Of a DNA stretch of 64,000 nt, positions 8,754 through 17,877 are shown piece after piece. The DNA lies in contig NZ_CP030059.1 in the NCBI RefSeq assembly GCF_015291745.1, forward strand, positions 2,879,501 through 2,943,500, read 5' to 3'. The stretch comes from Bradyrhizobium sp. CCBAU 53351 (GTDB lineage: Bacteria; Pseudomonadota; Alphaproteobacteria; Rhizobiales; Xanthobacteraceae). A model generated the notes under the pieces. That model saw nothing but the letters and a program-made list of their open reading frames with translations. It was not told the origin of the DNA and made no database searches. The position numbers were made by a program, and so were the translations under genes. Every line of letters starts with the position of its first letter. Within the stretch, counting starts at the first letter, position 1.

Positions 8754-9227
8754 ATGACTGACGCCAAGCATTCAAATTCTGTCGAGATCGAGATCGCGGA
8801 GCCGTCCAGCCTGAACGAGCAGGCTGCGGCCGCGCTGGTGATTGCCGGCGCGCTCGTCGCCGTGGCCGACCGGCAGGTTTCGCCGGTCGAGCGCGACGAG
8901 GTGATCCGGTTCATCAGGGATCGCGGACTGGCGCCGCATATCGACGACGAGCGGCTGTTTGCGATGTTCGACGCACTCGCCGAACGACTGGAGGAGCCGG
9001 ATTTTGCCAATGTCGTGATCGACACGCTGCGGCCGGTCTCGAACATGCCGTTGTCGTCACATCTGATGGAACTCTCGGAGCGAGTCGCGGCCGCCGACGA
9101 AGACGTCCATCCCCACGAAGTGCAGGCGATCAAATTGCTGCGCTTGCTGACGCTGGCGCTGCCGCGCGCCAAGCCGGTCAACTCGAGTGAGGGGCGCATC
9201 AAGCAGCAGATGGCCACAAAGGAGTAA
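8754..9227 (+). CDS. TerB-like tellurite resistance family protein
   Basis: A 157-residue protein starting at the ATG at 8754 after AAGGGAGCAACG. The helical core (AAAALVIAGALVAVADRQVSPVERDEV...) has the acidic TerB pattern, with ADRQVSPVERDEV and ADEDVHPHEVQAIKLL resembling the two metal-binding D/E-rich loops of TerB. TerB-like domains occur in stress and metal-resistance systems and often pair with TerC membrane proteins, as here. Two bases separate it from the next gene, so it heads a four-gene operon that ends at the terminator near 10.9 kb. Confidence 0.75.
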   Translation: MTDAKHSNSVEIEIAEPSSLNEQAAAALVIAGALVAVADRQVSPVERDEVIRFIRDRGLAPHIDDERLFAMFDALAERLEEPDFANVVIDTLRPVSNMPLSSHLMELSERVAAADEDVHPHEVQAIKLLRLLTLALPRAKPVNSSEGRIKQQMATKE

Positions 9228-9229
9228 GC

Positions 9230-9592
9230 ATGAGCGCAGCATCGAACGAGCGTACCAACGAGGCCGCAGGCCCCGCCAGCGAATTGGCGGGCGGTGACCC
9301 GCGCTTTGAGAGGCTCGTCGATCGCCTGCCGCCGCGCATGGGTGACACGGTCACCTATCTGCTCAAACCGTCGAGCCGTTGGGTCAGAATCCCCTCCGGC
9401 GCGTTGCTCATTGTCGGCGGCGTGCTGTCCTTCCTGCCGATTCTCGGCGTCTGGATGCTGCCCCTCGGTCTCGCGCTGCTCGCCGAGGACGTGCCTGCGC
9501 TGCGCTCCTCACGTTCGAAGGTCCTGGATTGGGTCGAGCGGAAGAAGCCGCATTGGCTCGAGCCGTCTGCACCGAAAAATGACCAGACATGA
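9230..9592 (+). CDS. Small membrane protein in the TerB-TerC operon
   Basis: A 120-residue protein with a polar N-terminus and one long or two short hydrophobic segments around residues 53-85 (GALLIVGGVLSFLPILGVWMLPLGLALL), followed by a charged tail. I do not recognise a characterised family. It begins two bases after the TerB-like gene and its stop overlaps the TerC start (ATGA at 9589), which points to a membrane partner of TerC or a link between TerB and TerC. Function unknown. Confidence 0.75.
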   Translation: MSAASNERTNEAAGPASELAGGDPRFERLVDRLPPRMGDTVTYLLKPSSRWVRIPSGALLIVGGVLSFLPILGVWMLPLGLALLAEDVPALRSSRSKVLDWVERKKPHWLEPSAPKNDQT

Positions 9593-10224
9593 TTGAATTC
9601 ATCACGCCCGATGCGCTGACCGCGCTCCTTCAAGTCGTCCTGATCGACCTCGTGCTCGCCGGCGACAATGCCGTCGTCATCGGCCTCGCTGCGGCGGGCC
9701 TGCCGGCCGAGCAGCGCCGCCGCGCCATCATCGTCGGCATTGCGGCCGCCACGGTGCTGCGCATCGTATTTGCCGGCGTCGCGACCCAGCTTTTGCAAGT
9801 CATCGGCCTGCTGCTTGCCGGCGGCGTGCTGCTGCTCTGGGTATGCTGGAAGATGTGGCGCGAGCTGCGCGAGCAGTCGCATACGGGACAACTCGCGTTC
9901 AGCCATGGCGGCGGCGCGGATGCCGCTCCGGCGCAGCGCAAGACCTTCGGCCAGGCCGCGGTGCAGATCGTCGCCGCCGACGTCTCGATGTCGCTCGACA
10001 ACGTGCTCGCGGTGGCGGGCGCCGCGCGCGAGCATCCCTACATCCTCGCCTTCGGCCTGTTGCTGTCGGTCGCGATGATGGGCGTCGCCGCCGACCTGCT
10101 CGGTCGCGTGCTCCAGAAGCATCGCTGGGTCGCCTATGTCGGCCTCGCGATCATCATTTACGTCGCCTTCGAGATGATCTATCGGGGCTCGCTCGAGCTC
10201 GCCCCCGTCATCGCGAGTCTCTGA
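9589..10224 (+). CDS. TerC/YjbE family integral membrane protein
   Basis: A 211-residue polytopic membrane protein of the TerC family, YjbE subgroup. It has about six hydrophobic segments and the two signature acidic motifs within membrane segments: LAGDNAVVIG near residue 23 and SMSLDNVLAVAG near residue 140. TerC-family proteins are implicated in manganese or other metal export and in loading of exported metalloenzymes. A His/Gly loop (SHGGGADAAP) lies between the two halves. It is translationally coupled to the preceding small membrane gene. Confidence 0.85.
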   Translation: MIEFITPDALTALLQVVLIDLVLAGDNAVVIGLAAAGLPAEQRRRAIIVGIAAATVLRIVFAGVATQLLQVIGLLLAGGVLLLWVCWKMWRELREQSHTGQLAFSHGGGADAAPAQRKTFGQAAVQIVAADVSMSLDNVLAVAGAAREHPYILAFGLLLSVAMMGVAADLLGRVLQKHRWVAYVGLAIIIYVAFEMIYRGSLELAPVIASL

Positions 10225-10258
10225 GGCGAGGCTTCCTGTCGGCATTCCGGAGTGATCA

Positions 10259-10840
10259 ATGACGTCTGAACCCAAAGCACCTTCGGCGCAGGCCGTGCCG
10301 CCGCGCCTCGGCCTGTTCGCCCAGCTCATCTTCGGCTCGCGCTGGCTGCAATTCCCGCTCTATATCGGTCTCATCGTCGCGCAGGCCGTCTATGTGCTGT
10401 TGTTCCTGAAAGAGCTCTGGCATCTGGTTGCGCACTCGTTCGACGCCAGCGAGCAGCAGATCATGCTGGTCGTGCTCGGGCTGATCGACGTCGTCATGAT
10501 CTCGAACCTCCTGATCATGGTGATCGTCGGCGGCTACGAGACTTTCGTCTCCCGGCTGAACCTGACCGGCCATCCCGACGAGCCCGAATGGCTCAGTCAC
10601 GTCAATGCCAGTGTGCTGAAGATCAAGCTTGCGATGGCGATCATCGGCATTTCCTCGATCTCGTTGCTCAGGACCTTCATCGAAGCCGGCAATCTCGGCA
10701 CCACGCGCAGCAATTTCACCGAGACCGGCGTGATGTGGCAGGTGCTGATCCACCTGACCTTCATCATCTCGGCGGTCGGCATCGCCTGGGTCGACCGTCT
10801 CAGCGAGAGCGCCCATCGCGAGAAGGCCGCCCACGACTGA
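10259..10840 (+). CDS. UPF0114/YqhA family membrane protein (TIGR00645-like)
   Basis: A 193-residue protein of the YqhA family, with three or four hydrophobic segments: FPLYIGLIVAQAVYVLLFL, IMLVVLGLIDVVMISNLLIMVI, ISSISLLRTF and LIHLTFIISAVGIAWVD. The segment VGGYETFVSRL is the family signature. No biochemical role is established. It lies 34 bases after the TerC gene and before a strong terminator, so it is the last gene of the operon. Its association with TerB/TerC suggests an envelope stress role, but that is inference. Confidence 0.85.
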   Translation: MTSEPKAPSAQAVPPRLGLFAQLIFGSRWLQFPLYIGLIVAQAVYVLLFLKELWHLVAHSFDASEQQIMLVVLGLIDVVMISNLLIMVIVGGYETFVSRLNLTGHPDEPEWLSHVNASVLKIKLAMAIIGISSISLLRTFIEAGNLGTTRSNFTETGVMWQVLIHLTFIISAVGIAWVDRLSESAHREKAAHD

Positions 10841-10881
10841 TCAACCTGGCCGTCTCAATTACCTCCCGAGCGGCCAATCCT

Positions 10882-10913
10882 GAGCCCGCCTGATCCTCAG
10901 ATCCGGCGGGCTC
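10882..10913 (+). terminator. Rho-independent terminator of the TerB-YqhA operon
   Basis: A perfect nine-base-pair stem, GAGCCCGCC at 10882-10890 and GGCGGGCTC at 10905-10913, extended inside by GATC/GATC around a four-base loop, and followed by CTTTTCG. It lies 42 bases after the YqhA-family stop. This is the clearest terminator in the window. Confidence 0.8.
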
Positions 10914-11045
10914 CTTTTCGAGATAGATAAAATTGTCTGCAATCCGCTCAGCGGCGGCAAACCGTGCGGACAAGAAGCGTGGTGCCTTAAACCAGGTCTT
11001 TGGAACCGATCTGCATCCTGCTCGGAAAAGGGCAGGGCTATCGGC

Positions 11046-11309
11046 ATGTCAATTCTCAGGGAGATCGTCGCAGCGGTTGCGGGAGTCTACGCACTCCTGC
11101 TCGTCTGCGACGCATTGTTCGGAGTCGGCGAGGTGCGCTTCGACGACAATTATTACCGCGCGAGCTTCTACGCGCCGCGACCGAAGGAATTTCGGTTTGC
11201 GACAGACACGCCGCCGGCGGTCCGCGTCAGCGAAGCGTTCGCTCTATTCTCGGCAGGCGAGGCCAAGCCGACCCGGCGCTACTCGTCGCTGACGACCATC
11301 ATTCGCTGA
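11046..11309 (+). CDS. Small membrane-anchored hypothetical protein (87 aa)
   Basis: An 87-residue protein with one N-terminal hydrophobic segment (residues about 5-25, REIVAAVAGVYALLLVCDAL) that could be a signal anchor, followed by a polar, aromatic-rich exported part (DDNYYRASFYAPRPKEF). No known domain. The ATG follows AAGGGCAGGGC. It is monocistronic: a terminator lies upstream and the hydrolase gene converges seven bases downstream. I take it as real because of the well-formed anchor and typical codon use, but family and function are unknown. Confidence 0.6.
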   Translation: MSILREIVAAVAGVYALLLVCDALFGVGEVRFDDNYYRASFYAPRPKEFRFATDTPPAVRVSEAFALFSAGEAKPTRRYSSLTTIIR

Positions 11310-11316
11310 CGCGGCC

Positions 11317-12213
11317 TCACTCGCCCTGGACCCATTCCGCCAACCCGCGCCACAGCGTGTCGCGGTGATCGGGGCGGAAGAAGCCGAAATGGCCTATTCC
11401 CTTGGCGCCGACATCGGACGGCGTCACCGTCAGCACCTCCGGCTTGATCGCAGTGAATCCGCTCGCGAGCAGCTCGACCGCCGGCCGCGTCGCCCAGGGA
11501 TCGTCGGAGAAGCACAGCGCGCGCAGCTCGCCCTTGAACTTTGCAAAGTTGTCCAGCGCCGGCAGCTTGGAATCGAAGAGATAGCGCGGGCTCGAAACCC
11601 ACTCGGCCCATTGCAGGAAGACGCCCTTGGGCAGATCCTCGCCGACGCCGGCCCAGCCCGGCGCATAACCGAGCGCGTAGGTGAGGGGCACACCGACAAA
11701 ATTCATGAAGGCGAAGACGCGGTATTTTTCCGGCGAGGTCATCAGCCGCCAGGTCGCGGCCTGCGAGGCCACGAACGCCGCGCGTGAGATGTCGGTGTTG
11801 TTCGCGATCAGCCCGAGCGCCTGGCCGCCGAAGGAATGACCGATATAGGCGAGCGGCAGCGTGTTGTAGCGCTCGCGCATCCAGCGCACCGCGGCGGTGA
11901 CGTCGAGCGCGGCCCAGTCCGACATCGAGGCCTTGAAGCCGACCAGCGATTTCGGCTGGTTGTAGCCGACCATCGCCGGCAGGCGGGAATCGCCGATGCC
12001 GCGGTAGTCGTAAGTCAGCACCGCGCAGCCGCGATGGGCGAGGTAGGACGCAAAGCCGCGATAGATCTTGCGCGGGACGGCGGTCGCTGAGTTGATCAGT
12101 ACGGCATGGCGCTTGGCGCCCCGCGGCAGGAACAGGGTGCCGGTCAGCCCATACCCGTCGGTCGCCGGGAAGCTGATCTCGTCGATGAAAACGTCGTCCA
12201 GTGCCACGTCCAT
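11317..12213 (-). CDS. Alpha/beta-fold hydrolase
   Basis: A 298-residue serine hydrolase. The nucleophile elbow is GHSFGG in [14 protein letters not shown], near residue 117. [10 protein letters not shown] upstream supplies the oxyanion strand, and the C-terminal [14 protein letters not shown] holds the catalytic His. The ATG at 12213 starts [20 protein letters not shown]; the open frame upstream to 12369 overlaps the aroG promoter region and is not needed. Substrate unknown; the sequence resembles uncharacterised esterase or peptidase-like members in alphaproteobacteria. It is divergent from aroG and convergent with the 87-residue gene. Confidence 0.8.
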   Translation of the reverse strand: MDVALDDVFIDEISFPATDGYGLTGTLFLPRGAKRHAVLINSATAVPRKIYRGFASYLAHRGCAVLTYDYRGIGDSRLPAMVGYNQPKSLVGFKASMSDWAALDVTAAVRWMRERYNTLPLAYIGHSFGGQALGLIANNTDISRAAFVASQAATWRLMTSPEKYRVFAFMNFVGVPLTYALGYAPGWAGVGEDLPKGVFLQWAEWVSSPRYLFDSKLPALDNFAKFKGELRALCFSDDPWATRPAVELLASGFTAIKPEVLTVTPSDVGAKGIGHFGFFRPDHRDTLWRGLAEWVQGE

Positions 12214-12394
12214 GGGTGCAAGGTTATCCTGCCAGTTTCCTCGCCCACCCAGCAAATGCGAATTTGGCTTTCCCTGCAAGGGTTTGCCATGCGAAACGGA
12301 TTTACAACTGGCGGGGCGGAGCCAGCCTGTGTATAAGGCGGCCCTCGCAACCCCTAGATCAGGTTGCACTTTTTTGCTTCACGGAGAGATTGTG

Positions 12395-13783
12395 ATGTCC
12401 GAGCGGTGGACGCCCGAGTCCTGGCGCAGCAAGCCGGTGCTACAGGTGCCCGACTATCCCGACGCCAAGGCCCTGGCCGACGTCGAGGCGCAGCTTGCGA
12501 CCTTTCCGCCGCTGGTGTTCGCGGGCGAGGCGCGCAATCTGAAGAAGGCCTTGGGCCGGGTCGCGGCCGGTGAGGCCTTCCTGCTGCAGGGCGGCGACTG
12601 CGCCGAGAGCTTTGCCGAGCACGGAGCCAACAACATCCGCGATTTCTTCCGCGTGCTGCTCCAGATGGCGGTCGTGCTGACCTATGCCGGCGCGGTGCCT
12701 GTGGTAAAGGTCGGCCGCGTCGCCGGCCAGTTCGCCAAGCCGCGGTCATCGCCGACCGAGAAGATTGATGGCGTCGAGCTGCCGAGCTATCGCGGCGACA
12801 TCGTCAACGACATCGCCTTCACCAAGGAAGCGCGCGTTCCCGATCCGCAGCGCCAGCTGATGGCCTATCGCCAGTCGGCCGCGACGCTGAACCTGCTCCG
12901 CGCGTTCGCGACCGGCGGCTATGCCAATCTCGGCAGCGTGCATCAATGGATGCTCGGCTTCCTCAAGGATAGCCCGCAGTCGCGCCGCTACAAGGAACTG
13001 GCCGACCGCATCTCGGACGCGCTGAATTTCATGCGCGCCTGCGGCCTCGATCTCGAGGCTCATCCCGAGCTGCGCGCCACCGATTTCTACACCAGCCACG
13101 AGGCCCTGCTGCTCGGCTACGAGCAGGCCATGACCCGCGTCGATTCCACCACCGGCGACTGGTACGCGACCTCGGGCCACATGATCTGGATCGGCGATCG
13201 CACCCGCCAGCTCGATCACGGCCATATCGAATATTTCCGCGGTATCAAGAATCCGATCGGGCTGAAATGCGGCCCGTCGCTGAAGCCTGACGAGCTCCTG
13301 AAGCTGATCGACGTGCTCAACCCCGACAACGAGCCGGGCCGGCTGACGCTGATCGGCCGCTTCGGCTCGGACAAGGTCGGCGAGCACCTGCCGAACATGA
13401 TCCGCGCCGTGAAGCGCGAGGGCAAGGTAGTGGTCTGGTCCTGCGATCCCATGCACGGCAACACGATCACCTCGACGTCGGGCTACAAGACGCGCCCGTT
13501 CGACCGCATCCTGTCCGAGGTGAAGTCGTTCTTCGCGATCCATGCCGCCGAAGGCACCCATGCCGGCGGCGTGCATCTGGAGATGACGGGCCAGGACGTC
13601 ACCGAGTGCCTCGGCGGCGCCCGCGCGATCACGGACGAGGACCTCAACGACCGCTATCACACGGTCTGCGATCCCCGCCTCAACGCCGAGCAATCCATCG
13701 ACATGGCCTTCCTGGTCGCAGAGCTCCTCAAGCAGGAGCGCGCCGGCAAGGCTCAGCCGATGCCGGTCGCAGCGGGGCTCTAA
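12395..13783 (+). CDS. aroG: DAHP synthase, class II
   Basis: A 462-residue 3-deoxy-7-phosphoheptulonate synthase of the plant/mycobacterial type, which condenses phosphoenolpyruvate and erythrose 4-phosphate in the first step of the shikimate pathway. It starts [17 protein letters not shown] after ACGGAGAGATTGTG. The metal-binding Cys lies in [11 protein letters not shown] near residue 68. Other signatures are [25 protein letters not shown] (here [12 protein letters not shown]), and [15 protein letters not shown]. The frame is open upstream to 12068, but that part overlaps the hydrolase gene. dgkA follows five bases later. Confidence 0.95.
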   Translation: MSERWTPESWRSKPVLQVPDYPDAKALADVEAQLATFPPLVFAGEARNLKKALGRVAAGEAFLLQGGDCAESFAEHGANNIRDFFRVLLQMAVVLTYAGAVPVVKVGRVAGQFAKPRSSPTEKIDGVELPSYRGDIVNDIAFTKEARVPDPQRQLMAYRQSAATLNLLRAFATGGYANLGSVHQWMLGFLKDSPQSRRYKELADRISDALNFMRACGLDLEAHPELRATDFYTSHEALLLGYEQAMTRVDSTTGDWYATSGHMIWIGDRTRQLDHGHIEYFRGIKNPIGLKCGPSLKPDELLKLIDVLNPDNEPGRLTLIGRFGSDKVGEHLPNMIRAVKREGKVVVWSCDPMHGNTITSTSGYKTRPFDRILSEVKSFFAIHAAEGTHAGGVHLEMTGQDVTECLGGARAITDEDLNDRYHTVCDPRLNAEQSIDMAFLVAELLKQERAGKAQPMPVAAGL

Positions 13784-13787
13784 AACC

Positions 13788-14141
13788 TTGTTGCGGATCT
13801 GGAAGGCCACGATCAATTCCCGTAACGGTCTGGCCTTTGCGATTGGATCGGAGCAGGCCGTTCGCGAGGAGATCTTTGCGCTCCTGCTGTCGGTGCCGCT
13901 CGCCTGGTTGATCGGCGCGACCGCGATGCGGGCCGTCGAGCTGGTCTGTGCCGTTGCCTTCGTGCTGGTCGTCGAGCTGCTCAACACCGCGATCGAAAAG
14001 CTCGCCGACCGCCTGACCATGGACCACGACAAGCAGATCGGCCGGGTCAAGGACATGGGCTCGGCCGCGGTTGGCGTCGCGCTGCTGATGGCCGGCGCGT
14101 TCTGGATCTTCGCCGTCGTCGAGCGGTTGGGTTTCGTCTAA
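13788..14141 (+). CDS. dgkA: Diacylglycerol kinase
   Basis: A 117-residue integral membrane enzyme that phosphorylates diacylglycerol to phosphatidic acid, normal in length. The catalytic segment VELLNTAIEKLADR spans residues 62-75, with the Glu and Asn of the family ENTAIE motif, and the later KDMGSAAVG helix completes the active site. Three hydrophobic segments are visible. The likely start is the TTG at 13788 (or the next TTG codon); the first residues LRIWKATINS match the family, so the rare start seems right. It lies five bases after aroG and precedes nadE. Confidence 0.9.
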   Translation: MLRIWKATINSRNGLAFAIGSEQAVREEIFALLLSVPLAWLIGATAMRAVELVCAVAFVLVVELLNTAIEKLADRLTMDHDKQIGRVKDMGSAAVGVALLMAGAFWIFAVVERLGFV

Positions 14142-14164
14142 CGCGGATCGAATAAGGGCGCCCG

Positions 14165-15922
14165 ATGACCGAACGTCTCAACGCATTCGCGGTCACGCTC
14201 GCCCAGCTCAATCCGACCATGGGCGACATCGAGGGCAATGCCGCCAAGGCACGTTCGGCGCGCGCGCGCGCGATCGCCGACGGCGCCGATCTCGTGCTGT
14301 TTCCGGAATTGTTCATCGCCGGCTATCCGCCGGAAGACCTCGTGCAGAAGCCGTCTTTCCAGGCGGCCTGCCGCGCCGCGGTCGAAGCTCTCGCCCGCGA
14401 GACCGCCGATGGCGGGCCCGCCATGCTGGTCGGCACGCCCTGGGTCGAGGAGGGCAAGCTGTACAATGCCTGTGCGCTGCTCGACGGCGGCCGCATCGCG
14501 AGCCTGCGCTTCAAATGCAATCTGCCGAATTACGGCGTGTTCGACGAGAAGCGGCTGTTTTCGCGCGGGCCCGCCGCGGGCCCGGTGACGGTGCGCGGCG
14601 TACGCATCGGCGTGCCGATCTGCGAGGACATCTGGCTGGAAGAGTCCGAGGACTACGAGAACGTAGTCGAGACGTTGGCCGAGACCGGCGCCGAGATCAT
14701 CCTGGTGCCGAACGGCTCTCCTTACGCCCGCGACAAGAACGACGTGCGCCTGTCGGTCGCGGTGGCGCGCGTCACCGAGAGCGGGCTGCCGCTGGTCTAT
14801 CTCAACCAGGTCGGCGGCCAGGACGAGCTGGTGTTCGACGGCGCGTCCTTTGCGCTCAACGGTGATCTGTCGCTGGCGGCGCAACTGCCGGCATTCGAAG
14901 AAGGCATCGTCACGCTGCGCTTCACTCGCAACGGCGACGACTGGCGCTGCGCAGGGCCGATCGCTACGCTGCTCGAGGGCGACGAGGCCGATTACGCCGC
15001 GTGCGTGCTCGGTCTGCGAGACTATGTCGGCAAGAACGGTTTTCCCGGCGTGCTGCTCGGCATCTCCGGCGGCATCGATTCAGCGCTGTGCGCCGCGATC
15101 GCGGTCGACGCGCTCGGTGCCGATCAGGTGCACGGCGTGATGCTGCCGTATCGCTACACGGCGGTACACTCGATTGCGGATGCCGGCGAACTCGCCGGCC
15201 ATCTCGGCATCCGCTACGAGGTCTTGCCGATCGCGGAAGCCGTCGGCGGGTTCGAGATGATCCTCTCGGGCCTCTTCAAGAATCTCCCGCCTGACATCAC
15301 CGAGGAGAATCTCCAGGCCCGCACCCGCGGCACGCTCTTGATGGCGATCTCCAACAAGACCGGCCTGATGGTGGTGACGACAGGCAACAAGTCCGAGATG
15401 TCGGTCGGCTACGCCACGCTCTATGGCGACATGAATGGCGGCTTCAATCCGATCAAGGACATCTACAAGACGCAGGTGTTGCGGCTGGCAAGCTTGCGCA
15501 ATAGCTGGAAGCCGGACGGCGCGCTCGGGCCTTCAGGCGAGGTGATCCCGCCCGACATCATCACGCGCCCGCCGAGCGCCGAGCTGCGCGAGAACCAGAC
15601 CGATCAGGATTCTCTGCCGCCTTACGAGGTGCTCGATGCCATCCTGGAGCGTCTTGTCGAGCGCGAAGAGCCGCTGGATCAGATCATCGCCGCCGGCTTC
15701 GATCGCGAGATCGTCACCCGGATCGACCATCTGCTCAACGTCGCCGAATACAAGCGCCGCCAGGCCGCGCCCGGCGTGAAGGTCACACCCAGGAATTTCG
15801 GCCGCGACCGCCGCTATCCCATCACCAACCGCTTTCGCGACAAAGGCGAGAAGCTGCCGGCGGCGGACGAGACGCTGGTGTCACGCGGCAGCAAGGCCTC
15901 GATCGACGCATTCGAGGGGTGA
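14165..15922 (+). CDS. nadE: Glutamine-dependent NAD+ synthetase
   Basis: A 585-residue two-domain enzyme that amidates nicotinate adenine dinucleotide to NAD+ with ATP and glutamine. The N-terminal nitrilase-like glutaminase domain has Glu48 (FPELF), Lys117 (RFKCNLPNYG) and the nucleophile Cys153 (PICEDIW). The C-terminal synthetase domain has the ATP-pyrophosphatase loop SGGIDS at residues 301-306, and TTGNKSEMSVGYATLYGD later. Complete and normal in length. It follows dgkA by 23 bases and converges on the DUF2865 gene. Confidence 0.95.
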   Translation: MTERLNAFAVTLAQLNPTMGDIEGNAAKARSARARAIADGADLVLFPELFIAGYPPEDLVQKPSFQAACRAAVEALARETADGGPAMLVGTPWVEEGKLYNACALLDGGRIASLRFKCNLPNYGVFDEKRLFSRGPAAGPVTVRGVRIGVPICEDIWLEESEDYENVVETLAETGAEIILVPNGSPYARDKNDVRLSVAVARVTESGLPLVYLNQVGGQDELVFDGASFALNGDLSLAAQLPAFEEGIVTLRFTRNGDDWRCAGPIATLLEGDEADYAACVLGLRDYVGKNGFPGVLLGISGGIDSALCAAIAVDALGADQVHGVMLPYRYTAVHSIADAGELAGHLGIRYEVLPIAEAVGGFEMILSGLFKNLPPDITEENLQARTRGTLLMAISNKTGLMVVTTGNKSEMSVGYATLYGDMNGGFNPIKDIYKTQVLRLASLRNSWKPDGALGPSGEVIPPDIITRPPSAELRENQTDQDSLPPYEVLDAILERLVEREEPLDQIIAAGFDREIVTRIDHLLNVAEYKRRQAAPGVKVTPRNFGRDRRYPITNRFRDKGEKLPAADETLVSRGSKASIDAFEG

Positions 15923-15964
15923 GTTGATCGGCGTAGGGTGGGAGGTGGCGGCTCGCCGCTGCAC

Positions 15965-17158
15965 CTATTTCTGCTGCTGCGGCAGGAAGGTCGGCCCGAC
16001 CGAGCGGATCGGCTTGTTCTCGGAGCCTGCGGCGGTGCCCGTATCCGCGGGCGGCGTTGCGGCCGGTGCAGTTGCCGTCGTCGGCGCGGGAGCTGCGCCT
16101 TTCCTGGCATTCGCAGGCGTGCCCTTGTTGAGCCGCTGCTGCTGCATTTTCTTGGCGCTTTCCTCGGTCACGATGATGTCGCCCTGCTGCTCGGCTGTCG
16201 CCTTATCGTCGGCCGATTTCAGCGCGTCCGCCCAGGTCTGGCCCGCGGCCTTGCAGGAGCAGGACGGGTTGAACTCGCTGCGGAATTTGAAGGCGGTCGG
16301 CAGTGCCGTGTAGGGCTGGCCGCTGATCGAGACCGCCGAGTTCATGTCTTCGCCGGGATTGCGATGGGTGTAGAGCACGGCTTCGGCGGCCGGGCAGAGC
16401 GCCTTGCAGGTCTTCTCGTCGTCGGGGAAGCGCGCAGGCACGGTCGCGAACGAGACCGGGAAATAGGCGCCGTCGCAGGTGCGCACGCACACGGTGCGGT
16501 AGGTGCCGGATTGCGATTGCGGTCCGAGATCGGAGGGCGGCAGGCCTTGCGGATTGCCGGCGTTGTTACCGCCGAACAGATTGCTGAGGAAGTTGCCGCC
16601 GCCTTGCTGCTGCGCCGCCGCCGCGTATTGCGGGCCGCAATTGTTCTGCGCCAGCGCTGCCAGCACCGAGCGGCGCTGGTTGTCGCGCTCCGGGCTGAAG
16701 CCGCCTTGGCCGCCGCCGCGCAGGCGCTCGAGATTGCCGGTGATCTGGTCCAGATTGGCGCGCATCTGCTGGATCTGGGTGTTCACCGGGCCGCATTGCG
16801 CCGACTGGCCGTTGAACAGTGAGAAGAAGCCGGAGGAATCGCAGCCCATGCGCTTGGCCTGCATGGTGACGCGGTCGAGCTCGGCCTGCTGGCGGCTCTG
16901 GGACTCCTGGTAGCGGCGGATCTGCTCCTCACGCGCGGCATCACCGCCGCCGCCGCGGTCCAGTGCCGCGAGCTGACCCTCCAGTCGCACGCACATCGGA
17001 TTGGGGCCGAGACCGTTCTGGCCCGCTTGAGGCGGCGGTCCCGGGGGACCCGCCTGCGCAAAAGCGCCGGTGGCGAGCACGACCGTGCTCAGAAGCACGG
17101 TACAGGCAAGGAGGAAGCGGGTACGGGACAGGAGCAAAAATTCAGGCATATCCGCCAT
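15965..17158 (-). CDS. DUF2865 domain exported protein
   Basis: About 397 residues, with an N-terminal signal peptide (FLLACTVLLSTVVLATGAFAQ). A Pro/Gly-rich linker is followed by a coiled-coil-like helix with many Gln/Arg/Asp residues, then a conserved Cys-containing core: VCVRTCDGAYFPVSFA, CKALCPAAEAVLYTH, and CSCKAAGQTWADAL. This matches the DUF2865 family of Hyphomicrobiales, of unknown function; the paired cysteines suggest disulfides in the periplasm. The C-terminus is Ala/Pro/Thr-rich. The start is uncertain: ATGs at 17182, 17158 and 17149 are all in frame and none has a strong ribosome site. Confidence 0.8.
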   Translation of the reverse strand: MADMPEFLLLSRTRFLLACTVLLSTVVLATGAFAQAGPPGPPPQAGQNGLGPNPMCVRLEGQLAALDRGGGGDAAREEQIRRYQESQSRQQAELDRVTMQAKRMGCDSSGFFSLFNGQSAQCGPVNTQIQQMRANLDQITGNLERLRGGGQGGFSPERDNQRRSVLAALAQNNCGPQYAAAAQQQGGGNFLSNLFGGNNAGNPQGLPPSDLGPQSQSGTYRTVCVRTCDGAYFPVSFATVPARFPDDEKTCKALCPAAEAVLYTHRNPGEDMNSAVSISGQPYTALPTAFKFRSEFNPSCSCKAAGQTWADALKSADDKATAEQQGDIIVTEESAKKMQQQRLNKGTPANARKGAAPAPTTATAPAATPPADTGTAAGSENKPIRSVGPTFLPQQQK

Positions 17159-17289
17159 TCTAGCGAGGTCACGGCCCGGCATGACTCTGAAGGGCCGAAG
17201 CGCGCCCTCCCATAGCCGCTTCCTGCGGCATCGTCACGTCGTTTCGGGGCCGAAGCACCGGGCCTAAGCTACGCCAGCTCCGAGCGAAT

Positions 17290-17589
17290 TCAGCGCTGGC
17301 AGGTGATTGCGACATATTCGTCGCAATGGCCATGGGAGCAATTTGTGCCGGATTTGGGGACGGAGCCGGTAATTTCGTCGGGATCGACCCGCCGATAGGC
17401 CGAAGCCTGGGCAAAATCTCGTGACTGGCAGTAGCTGCGGGCGGCGGAGGCGCCGCATTTGTCGCCTTTGGCCAGGCACTGGTCATAGCCGTTGGCCTGG
17501 TTGGCGATGATGAAGACGCGGCTCTCGGCAAGGGCGCTGGAGGCCGCAAAGACGAAGGCGCTGGAAATGAGCGCGGGCAAAAATCGCAT
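17290..17589 (-). CDS. Small secreted cysteine-rich protein (99 aa)
   Basis: A 99-residue protein with a Sec signal peptide ending Ser-Ala-Leu-Ala near residue 21. The mature part has six cysteines (QCLAKGDKCG, SYCQSRD, NCSHGHCDEYV, ITCQR), which could form three disulfides in the periplasm. No characterised domain recognised. It lies upstream of the DUF2865 gene on the same strand, 131 bases away; both are exported Cys-containing proteins. Confidence 0.75.
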   Translation of the reverse strand: MRFLPALISSAFVFAASSALAESRVFIIANQANGYDQCLAKGDKCGASAARSYCQSRDFAQASAYRRVDPDEITGSVPKSGTNCSHGHCDEYVAITCQR

Positions 17590-17877
17590 GAAAAAGCACC
17601 GGGGGCAAAAAGGGGAACCGCCGGTTCCAAAATGGGCTCAAATGGTTAGGGGATTATGAACCATCGTGGCGGGCAGCGCGCCTTGCGGAGATAAAACGGC
17701 GGTTTCGCGCCTCTCTTGACGCCGGGGCGCCTGATAGCCCATATGTTCCGCATGAACGGTCTCCTCGCCATTTGCGCCATTTGCCGCGAGATTACGAGCT
17801 AGCGATTCGCTGGCTGGAGCCGTCTTTTCTCAAAACATTGAGAGCCTCGGACGCCCGGCCGCAAGGGATGGGTTGTC
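17590..17877. other. Intergenic region upstream of cysS
   Basis: Some 290 bases between the divergent secreted-protein gene and cysS. They should contain both promoters. I see no strong palindrome, no T-box-like element and no tRNA. Confidence 0.35.
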
